A stretch of 10,408 nt of DNA from positions 29,319 to 39,726 of the forward strand of contig DCII01000048.1 of NCBI GenBank assembly GCA_002315935.1, written 5' to 3'. A program made the position numbers and the translations under genes. Under the pieces are notes generated by a model. The model had not been told where the DNA came from. It did no database searches and saw nothing but the letters and a program-made list of their open reading frames with translations. Origin of the DNA: Ruminococcaceae bacterium UBA1730 (lineage in GTDB: Bacteria > Bacillota > Clostridia > Oscillospirales > Acutalibacteraceae). Every line of letters starts with the position of its first letter. Positions within the stretch are counted from its first letter, which is position 1. This document shows positions 4,608 through 10,408 of this stretch, piece after piece.

Positions 4608-7600
4608 GATTTAACGGGAAGAACCGTGAATTCGAATTCAAGTCCCTTACTTCCGTCAACCTCATACTGAGGAAGAATATCAGGTCCACAGCTTGCAGTG
4701 CCTGTTCCACGGATAAATCCGTCAATATTTATGCAAACTGTTTTCTGATTATAAAGGTCCTCCTGATGCTTGGCATCCTGAAGAAGTCTCTGGCTGTATT
4801 TTCTGGCGTTGAAGCTGAAATATCTGTCTTCAAAAACAAACTTAAGTCCGTCACCGTTTTCATCGGTGAATGCAGCATATCTCGTTTCGCATCTGTTGCC
4901 CGAATCCTGCGGCTTGATTGTCGGTTCAACCATATCTTCAACGGTTGTTTCATAAACTCCGAGAATTGTCTGAGCTTTCATGTCGGGAAAACTTTCGCAG
5001 TCTCCGAGGCCGTAATACTCAACCTTATCAAAGCTTTCGGGCATTTCAAGAGTAAGACCGAATCTCGGCATATGGGCGGCAAGAAGCTTCTTTGAAAGAG
5101 GCTTGAATTTCGTTTCAACCTCAATTCTGCCGTCTGCATAAATCGAATATTCAATCTCAACCTCAGCAAGAGAAAGAACCGATTTTTCGCTTTTAAGCTT
5201 ATATGTGACTTCAATTTTTGCTTTGTTCCTCTTTGATTCGGCATCAAAATCAACAAGCCTGCACTCATAATCGCAGTAACCTGCTTCTCTCCACTTATCA
5301 CGGTAACGGGTGTCATTGTCAAGGAACGGTCTGCAAATATTCGGGAAAAATCCCTTTGAGAATGCAGGGGACTGATTGATAAGCTCTTTTTCATTAATTA
5401 CATAGCTTTCAATCATTCCGCTTTCCTTTGAGAAAACAGCTTTACCGCCGTTGAATTCAACAAGAGCTTTTTCGTCATCGCAAACAACATTGATATTTCC
5501 GTCTGATTTTTCAAACTTATACGAAAGCTCTTCTTTTATTGCACACTGTTCAAACGCAATTTCATTTTCGCCGTCATAATAATAAACATTGATATGAAGG
5601 TCACATTTTTCACGGGGCATTTTAAAATCAATGTCAAATGTTCTGCTGTCTGTCGGTTCAATATCAAGAATCATTTCGTCTGCCGCAACAAGAATATTTC
5701 CGTTTTTGACTATCTCCCATACTGCGGTAATATATGATGAATTTCTGAATCTGTTGGTATTAATGAATGTCAGCTTTTTGCCGGAATAAGAAGCTCTGAC
5801 GGGTCTGTAAACATTCTTTGCTTCCTTTGCACCGGTATGAAATCTTCTGTCGGGATAAACAAGACCGTCAACGCAGAAGTTGCCGTCATGACGCCATTCG
5901 TTGTGGTCTCCGCCGTAGGTATATTTAAGCTTTCCGTGCTGATGATAATAAGCATGGTCCGCCCATTCCCATATACATCCGCCCATGAGATTATCATATT
6001 TATAAATTATTTCCCAGTATTCCTCAAGACTGCCGGGACCGACACCCATTGCGTGAGCATATTCGCAAAGATAAAACGGCTTCGGAGTATATTTTTTTCC
6101 TCTTGTATGCTTGCCGCTCTTTTCAAGGTCAGCATGACTTGTATACATTTCGGAAACAACATCATAAGAATGTCTTTCCGTATTAATAACGCCTTCATAG
6201 TGAACGGGAATTTCGGGGCAAGACTCGTGAAGAAATTTATAGCATTCATCCTGGCAGGCATATCCTCCTGCTTCGTTGCCGAGCGACCACATTATAACGC
6301 AGGCTCTTGAACGGTCTCTGAAATACATTCTCTTAACCCTATCAATATATCTCGGAGCCCACCTGATGTCATTGCTGATTAGGTCAATATTATTATGAGG
6401 AGCACAACCGCAGCCGTGAGTTTCAATATCCGCTTCGTCAATAACATAAAGTCCGTAATAATCACAAAGGGCTATGAACATCGGGTCAGGCGGATAATGA
6501 GATGTGCGAACGCCGTTTGCGTTCATGCTCTTTATAAGCTTTATATCCTTTTCGATGTCATCAAGGGTCATAACATAACCTGTTTTATACTGGGTATCAT
6601 GATGGTTAACGCCTTTGATTTTTATCGCTTTTCCGTTAACGGTAAATATATCCTTCTTGATTTTAACCGTCTTAAATCCGATATTATTCCGGATTGTCAT
6701 AAGCTCTTTTTCGCCGCTGTAAAGAGTTGTGTATGCGGTATAAAGTGTCGGAACCTCAGCGTTCCATTCAATAACATCAAGATTTGTGAATTCAAGCTTC
6801 TCTTCCGAAGCATCGGCAGATTTTTCCGCAACAAGCTTTTTACCTGAATATATTTCTGTTTTTACGCTCAGCTTTTCTTTTTCTCCGAGAGTTGAAAAGC
6901 TGACATCAAGATTCCAGCCTTTTGATGTTTCTTTTGTTCTGTAATAAAGGTCAAAAATATAACCTTCGGGCATTTCGTAAAGAAGAACATCTCTGAAAAT
7001 TCCGTTTTCACGGAACATATCCTGACATTCAAGGAATGTTGCCGTTGACCACTTATGAATAACTGCCAGAATTTCATTTTCACCGTTTTCAACAAATGAT
7101 GTTATATCAAACTCGGCAGTATTGTGTGCACCCTCGCTGTAACCTACATATCTGCCGTTGACATAAAGGTCAATGCAGGGAATTACGCCGAGAAAGGAAA
7201 TGATATAAGCTCCTTTTTTATTTTCAATATCGAAATTTTTTCTATAAACAGCAACAGGCTGTTCTGCGGGAACATAGGGAGGTTTATCGTCAAAAGCATA
7301 AGGACAGTTGATATAAGCAGGGGAGTCGTAGCCGATTCTCTGCCATGTTGACGGAACATTTATTGTGTCAAATCCTATTTTAGAAGTATCAACAACATCA
7401 GGAAGATTTTTGTTTGAAGAATAATATTTGAAATCCCATTTACCGGAAAGAACTCTGACAATATCGGAAGAATATCTTTCTTTTTTCAGCGAAGTCTTTT
7501 CGAGAGAAATTTTTGATGAATAAGGAATTGTATAAGCTCTCGGAGCAAGTTTATTTTCCTCAAATAAATCAAAATTATTGAAATTTGTGCGGTTGATTGT

Positions 7601-7609
7601 ATATTTCAT
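4601..7609 (-). CDS. lacZ: Beta-galactosidase, glycoside hydrolase family 2 (LacZ type)
   Basis: This 1002-residue enzyme hydrolyses terminal beta-galactosides such as lactose and matches the length of E. coli LacZ (1023). Domains in order: sugar-binding jelly roll (about 45-215) with Asn101 and the Asp197 of ECQDMFRENGIFRD; an Ig-like domain (about 217-313); the TIM barrel (about 315-600) with GVNHHDT (333-339), Mg-ligand candidates Glu396 and His398 in DIETHG, acid/base Glu446 in WSLGNEAG, nucleophile Glu516 in FYLCEYAHAMG and IWEWADH (546-552); then a second Ig-like domain and the large C-terminal beta-galactosidase domain (about 705-1000) with RPFLDNDTRYRDKW. No signal peptide, so cytoplasmic. 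The ATG lies 1 base after the murC stop; AAGGAAAGG inside the end of murC is the likely ribosome binding site. No lactose transporter or LacI-type regulator is nearby. The gene is intact up to its stop, which lies inside the direct repeat of the adjoining insertion. Confidence 0.96.
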   Translation of the reverse strand: MKYTINRTNFNNFDLFEENKLAPRAYTIPYSSKISLEKTSLKKERYSSDIVRVLSGKWDFKYYSSNKNLPDVVDTSKIGFDTINVPSTWQRIGYDSPAYINCPYAFDDKPPYVPAEQPVAVYRKNFDIENKKGAYIISFLGVIPCIDLYVNGRYVGYSEGAHNTAEFDITSFVENGENEILAVIHKWSTATFLECQDMFRENGIFRDVLLYEMPEGYIFDLYYRTKETSKGWNLDVSFSTLGEKEKLSVKTEIYSGKKLVAEKSADASEEKLEFTNLDVIEWNAEVPTLYTAYTTLYSGEKELMTIRNNIGFKTVKIKKDIFTVNGKAIKIKGVNHHDTQYKTGYVMTLDDIEKDIKLIKSMNANGVRTSHYPPDPMFIALCDYYGLYVIDEADIETHGCGCAPHNNIDLISNDIRWAPRYIDRVKRMYFRDRSRACVIMWSLGNEAGGYACQDECYKFLHESCPEIPVHYEGVINTERHSYDVVSEMYTSHADLEKSGKHTRGKKYTPKPFYLCEYAHAMGVGPGSLEEYWEIIYKYDNLMGGCIWEWADHAYYHQHGKLKYTYGGDHNEWRHDGNFCVDGLVYPDRRFHTGAKEAKNVYRPVRASYSGKKLTFINTNRFRNSSYITAVWEIVKNGNILVAADEMILDIEPTDSRTFDIDFKMPREKCDLHINVYYYDGENEIAFEQCAIKEELSYKFEKSDGNINVVCDDEKALVEFNGGKAVFSKESGMIESYVINEKELINQSPAFSKGFFPNICRPFLDNDTRYRDKWREAGYCDYECRLVDFDAESKRNKAKIEVTYKLKSEKSVLSLAEVEIEYSIYADGRIEVETKFKPLSKKLLAAHMPRFGLTLEMPESFDKVEYYGLGDCESFPDMKAQTILGVYETTVEDMVEPTIKPQDSGNRCETRYAAFTDENGDGLKFVFEDRYFSFNARKYSQRLLQDAKHQEDLYNQKTVCINIDGFIRGTGTASCGPDILPQYEVDGSKGLEFEFTVLPVKSK

Positions 7610-7610
7610 A

Positions 7611-9002
7611 TTATGAATTCCTTTCCTTCAATTTCTTTATCATAATTTTAGCGGCTTTATAAATATCTCCGCAACCGAGAGTAATAATTAAATCGCCTTT
7701 TTCCGCATGGTCAACCGCATACTGTGCAACCTCTTCAAAGGTGTTGAACCAAACACTGTCGGGTATCTTTTCCGCAAGCTGTGAGGTGTAGATATTGAAT
7801 GTGTTTCTTTCTCTCGAACCCATAATTTCGGTCATAATACATCTGTCCGGAATTTTCAGAACTCTTACGAAATCATCAAAAAGCATTGATGTTCTTGAAT
7901 ATGTGAAAGGCTGGAACACCGCCCAGACCCTGTTATATCCCATCTTCATGGCAGTTGAAAGAGTAACCTCAAGCTCAAGAGGATGATGAGCGTAATCATC
8001 AACTATTGTTATTCCGTCAATTTCCGCAAGCTTTTCAAATCTTCTGCCTGCTCCGTGGAAATCAAAGATACCGCTTACGCAGTCTTCGAAGCTAACACCC
8101 GAATACATTGCGGATGCGATAACCGCAAGAGCGTTATAAACATTATGCTTGCCGGGAATTGAGAGGGTAACTCTGCCGAGATTTTCGCCGTTTCTGATTA
8201 CATCAAATGATTCATACTCGTTTTCGCTTGTTATATTGACCGCTCTGAAATCATTTCCTTCATTCAGTCCGAAGGTTATGAACGGCTTTTTGCTGATTTC
8301 AATTGCAGGAGCAATTGCATCAATTGTGTTTTCATCATCGCCGTTATAAATAATAACCTTTGTTGCCATGGAAGCAAACTTTGTGAAAGATTTCTTGAGA
8401 TTTTCAAATGTTTTGAAATAATCAAGATGGTCCCTATCTATATTCAGCACAACAGCAACATCGGGAGAAAGGTCAAGAAATGTGTCAACAAATTCGCAGG
8501 CTTCGCAGACCATATGCTCGCTGTGACCCACCATTCCGTTTGAGCCTGTAAGAGGAAGCTTTCCGCCGATAACGGCAGTCGGGTCAAAATCAGCTTCAAT
8601 AAGAACCTGAGTAAGCATTGAACATGAAGTGGTTTTGCCGTGAGTGCCGCAGATGCAGATGCTGTTTGGATAAATTCTTGTGATCGCTCCGAGAAGCTTG
8701 CTTCTTTCAAAGGTCGGAATGCCCGATTCCTTTGCGGCAACAAGCTCGGGGTTATCCGAAAGAAGAGCGGCAGTATAAACAATCATCTCAGCTCCTTCAA
8801 TGTTTTCGGCTTTCTGACCGAGAACAACGGGTATACCGAGAGAGCGGATTCTTGCAAGCGTATCCGTTTCATTATTATCCGAACCGCTGAGCCGGTAGCC
8901 TTCCTTGTGCAAAATCTCTGCAAGAGGACACATACCGGAGCCGCCGATTCCGATGAAATGAATTCTTTTAACTTTTTTGAGCAAATCATCAATATATTCC
9001 AA
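7611..9002 (-). CDS. murC: UDP-N-acetylmuramate--L-alanine ligase MurC
   Basis: MurC adds L-alanine to UDP-MurNAc with ATP, the first amino-acid step of peptidoglycan stem-peptide synthesis in the cytoplasm. The 463-residue length is typical. Seen: the UDP-binding Rossmann motif HFIGIGGSGM (15-24), GSDNNET (40-46), P-loop CGTHGKTT (118-125), EACEF (167-171), LNIDRDHLDYF (186-196), FHGAGRRFE (315-323), DDYAHHP (335-341) and FQPFTYSRT (363-371). The start is TTG at 9002: an in-frame TGA lies two codons upstream and GGAAAGGA (9012-9019) is 9 bases before it. The first MurC-like motif at residue 15 agrees. It is divergent from dpaA and is followed 1 base later by lacZ, an unusual partner for a cell-wall gene. 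Confidence 0.97.
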   Translation of the reverse strand: MEYIDDLLKKVKRIHFIGIGGSGMCPLAEILHKEGYRLSGSDNNETDTLARIRSLGIPVVLGQKAENIEGAEMIVYTAALLSDNPELVAAKESGIPTFERSKLLGAITRIYPNSICICGTHGKTTSCSMLTQVLIEADFDPTAVIGGKLPLTGSNGMVGHSEHMVCEACEFVDTFLDLSPDVAVVLNIDRDHLDYFKTFENLKKSFTKFASMATKVIIYNGDDENTIDAIAPAIEISKKPFITFGLNEGNDFRAVNITSENEYESFDVIRNGENLGRVTLSIPGKHNVYNALAVIASAMYSGVSFEDCVSGIFDFHGAGRRFEKLAEIDGITIVDDYAHHPLELEVTLSTAMKMGYNRVWAVFQPFTYSRTSMLFDDFVRVLKIPDRCIMTEIMGSRERNTFNIYTSQLAEKIPDSVWFNTFEEVAQYAVDHAEKGDLIITLGCGDIYKAAKIMIKKLKERNS

Positions 9003-9011
9003 GAATAATCA

Positions 9012-9019
9012 TCCTTTCC
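9012..9019 (-). promoter_or_regulatory. Ribosome binding site that fixes the TTG start of murC
   Basis: Read on the - strand, GGAAAGGA lies 9 bases before TTG at 9002. The TGA stop at 9011-9009 in the same frame rules out any longer murC, so the TTG is the only start that keeps the N-terminal nucleotide-binding motif. Confidence 0.75.
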
Positions 9020-9041
9020 GAATTTATAACAAATCTAAATT

Positions 9042-9047
9042 ATTATA
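9042..9047 (-). promoter_or_regulatory. Candidate -10 box for murC-lacZ
   Basis: A perfect TATAAT is read on the - strand about 23 bases before the murC ribosome binding site, at a sensible distance. No good -35 is found at 16-18 bases (the sequence there reads TTTATT). A TG pair 4 bases before the box might help but is not at the extended -10 position. Low confidence, because the region is very A/T rich. Confidence 0.35.
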
Positions 9048-9095
9048 TTACATTTCTGCAAAAAAATAAAGTGAAAAAGAGATATTTTTTCATGT

Positions 9096-9118
9096 AACAG
9101 TAAAATTTTTAAAACATA
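9096..9118 (+). promoter_or_regulatory. Candidate mother-cell (sigma-K/E-like) promoter for dpaAB
   Basis: CATAAAAT (9115-9122) matches the CATA core of sigma-E/sigma-K -10 boxes, and AACA (9096-9099) offers an AC-type -35 about 16 bases upstream. Dipicolinate synthase is under sigma-K control in Bacillus and in Clostridia studied, so this is the expected promoter class. No sigma-A promoter is visible. The match is short and A/T rich, so this is only a candidate. Confidence 0.35.
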
Positions 9119-9155
9119 AAATGATATTGTTCATCGTAAATGATTATTTTCCGTC

Positions 9156-9161
9156 AGGAGG
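9156..9161 (+). promoter_or_regulatory. Ribosome binding site that fixes the TTG start of dpaA
   Basis: A perfect AGGAGG sits 7 bases before TTG at 9169. It decides against the in-frame ATG at 9121, which has only A/T-rich sequence before it and overlaps the candidate promoter. Confidence 0.85.
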
Positions 9162-9168
9162 CTTTATT

Positions 9169-10020
9169 TTGAACAGAATAAAAAGTATATCATTTATCGG
9201 CGGAGACAGAAGACAGATTTACATGAGAGAATTTTTTGATGCTCTCGGATACGAAACATATTCCTTTGCCGCAAACGAAAGTTTAAAAATAAATGAAGCA
9301 AAAATTTCAGATTCCGATGCAATTATACTTCCGTTACCCGTTGAGGACAGAGAAGGAAACCTTTCTTCGAACATCAATTCAAAATATAAAATCAGAGATA
9401 TTTCGAAGATGATTTCCGAAAACTCAGTTGTATTCGGTGGAATGATAAATGAAAAAACCGTACAGCTTTTTTCAGAAAAAAATATTGCTGTTTTTGATTA
9501 TTTCAACAGAGAAGAAACAGCAATAAGAAATGTTGTTCCAACCGTTCAGGGCATACTTAAAACAATTTTCAACAATATTGATTTTACCCTTTTATCAAGC
9601 AGATGTGCTGTTTTCGGCTACGGAAGAGTAGGAAAAACTACCGCCGATACTCTCGCTTCTCTCGGAGCAGATGTAACGGTTTTTGCAAGGAAGGAATCAG
9701 ACCTTGCTCTTGCCGAAGCAAAGCATCTGAACGCTTGCAGAATATCCGAAAGACTTAATAATATCAACGCTTTTGACATAATTATAAACACCGTTCCGGC
9801 AATGATGATTGATAATAATGTTCTTATCAATGTTAACCGCAAAGCTCTGATTATTGATGTTGCTTCCGCTCCGTATGGGGTTGATTTTGCTTATGCGGAA
9901 AATCTCGGAGTAAGAGCACTGCTCTGCCCGTCATTGCCCGGCAAAACTGCTCCCGTTTCCGCAGGAAAAATCCTTGCACAGGGAATATTGAACATTATGA
10001 AGGAGGAAGGCTATGCTTAA
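9169..10020 (+). CDS. dpaA: Dipicolinate synthase subunit A (SpoVFA)
   Basis: DpaA with DpaB oxidises the lysine-pathway intermediate dihydroxy-tetrahydrodipicolinate to dipicolinic acid in the mother cell; the product fills the spore core and gives heat resistance. With the TTG start the protein is 283 residues, close to B. subtilis SpoVFA (297). Seen (numbering from the TTG): ISFIGGDRRQ (7-16), LPLP in the N-terminal domain, FNREETAIRNVVPTVQGI (112-129), the NAD(P)-binding VFGYGRVGK (148-156; GxGxxG) and PSLPGKTAPVSAGKI near the C-terminus. The start is supported by AGGAGG at 7 bases and by the family N-terminus; starting at the ATG at 9121 would add 16 residues that do not look like the family. 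It overlaps dpaB by 8 bases. Its presence says the organism carries late sporulation genes. Confidence 0.94.
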   Translation: MNRIKSISFIGGDRRQIYMREFFDALGYETYSFAANESLKINEAKISDSDAIILPLPVEDREGNLSSNINSKYKIRDISKMISENSVVFGGMINEKTVQLFSEKNIAVFDYFNREETAIRNVVPTVQGILKTIFNNIDFTLLSSRCAVFGYGRVGKTTADTLASLGADVTVFARKESDLALAEAKHLNACRISERLNNINAFDIIINTVPAMMIDNNVLINVNRKALIIDVASAPYGVDFAYAENLGVRALLCPSLPGKTAPVSAGKILAQGILNIMKEEGYA

Positions 10021-10408
10021 ACCGAAATTGGTTTTTGCGTTATGTGGTTCTTTCTGCACCTTTAAAAACTCAATTGAGCAGATGGAATTGCTGGCTGAAA
10101 ACTATGAAATTTTTCCCGTTATGTCATTCAACGCCTCAAGTATCGACACCCGATTCGGCAAAGCCGACAAATTTATTGAAGAAATTGAAACCATATGCCG
10201 AAATAAGGTTATCAGGAAAATCGAAGATGCCGAGCCAATCGGTCCATCTATTAAGCCCGAACTGATGATTATTGAGCCTTGCACGGGAAATACACTCGCA
10301 AAGCTCGCAAACGGAATTGCCGATACACCCGTTACGCTTGCCGCCAAAGCACATCTCAGAAATAACAAGCCTCTGCTTATCGCCGTTTCAACAAATGATG
10401 CTCTTGCG
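10013..10408 (+). CDS. dpaB: Dipicolinate synthase subunit B (SpoVFB), 3' end outside the window
   Basis: The frame is open from ATG at 10013 to the window end (132 codons). The product is the flavoprotein-like subunit of dipicolinate synthase. Seen: LCGSFCTF (10-17), DTRFGKADKF (45-54), AEPIGPSI (73-80), IEPCTGNTLAKLANGI (87-102), AAKAHLRNNKPLL (110-122) and STNDAL (126-131), all characteristic of SpoVFB. Compared with about 200 residues in B. subtilis, roughly 65-70 C-terminal residues lie beyond the edge. AAGGAGGAAGG (10000-10010) inside the end of dpaA is a very strong ribosome binding site, and the 8-base overlap with dpaA implies coupled synthesis of the two subunits. Confidence 0.95.
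   Translation, partial: MLKPKLVFALCGSFCTFKNSIEQMELLAENYEIFPVMSFNASSIDTRFGKADKFIEEIETICRNKVIRKIEDAEPIGPSIKPELMIIEPCTGNTLAKLANGIADTPVTLAAKAHLRNNKPLLIAVSTNDALA

Noticed and set aside
4426..4725. Open frames on both strands over the MITE-like element
   Set aside because: Peptides such as SLRAKRGNPF are the usual translation of this dispersed-repeat type and not a gene product.
5837..6847. Open frames of 157 and 150 codons on the + strand inside lacZ
   Set aside because: They lie antisense to a complete, well-conserved enzyme, have no ribosome binding sites, and look like codon-bias shadows.
10035..10265. 76-codon + strand frame at the right end
   Set aside because: It is out of frame with dpaB, which fills this region with clear SpoVFB motifs.

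Overview
The window looks like a chromosomal segment of a low-GC, Gram-positive, spore-forming member of the Clostridia, possibly a gut Ruminococcaceae/Oscillospiraceae type. The evidence is strong AGGAGG-type ribosome binding sites, TTG starts, a Clostridia-like MurC, and both subunits of dipicolinate synthase, an enzyme of spore formation. The order-level guess is inference; no ribosomal RNA or other lineage marker is present.

Layout on the + strand, left half: (1) a stand-alone 60-residue small-protein gene (76-258) with a 17-bp palindrome before its ribosome binding site and its own hairpin terminator; (2) a two-gene unit (379-1960) of an alkaline-phosphatase-superfamily hydrolase and a glycerophosphodiester phosphodiesterase, closed by a clear terminator; (3) a four-gene operon (2055-4285), tsaE-tsaB-rpiB-upp, driven by a near-consensus sigma-A promoter. 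It combines tRNA t6A modification with ribose-5-phosphate isomerase B and uracil salvage, and ends at a hairpin that can work in both directions.

The 315-base gap 4286-4600 holds that terminator, a second hairpin, and a 196-bp insertion with the form of a MITE. The insertion has 19-bp perfect inverted repeats near its ends, inner inverted units of the widespread TGTCATTGCGAGC...GGCAATCC type, and a flanking 8-bp direct repeat (ATTATTTT). The right copy of the direct repeat contains the stop codon of the neighbouring lacZ, so the element appears to have inserted exactly at the 3' end of lacZ, between the gene and its terminator.

On the - strand, murC (peptidoglycan precursor synthesis) is followed 1 base later by a complete 1002-residue GH2 beta-galactosidase, an unusual operon pairing. 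Divergent from murC, dpaA and the 5' part of dpaB run off the right end. They make dipicolinic acid in the mother cell; dpaA starts at a TTG (9169), not at the upstream in-frame ATG.

Most genes are recognisable housekeeping or metabolic families. The least explained parts are the small-protein gene at the left edge and the MITE-like insertion at the end of lacZ. No tRNA, rRNA, CRISPR array or transposase gene was seen.
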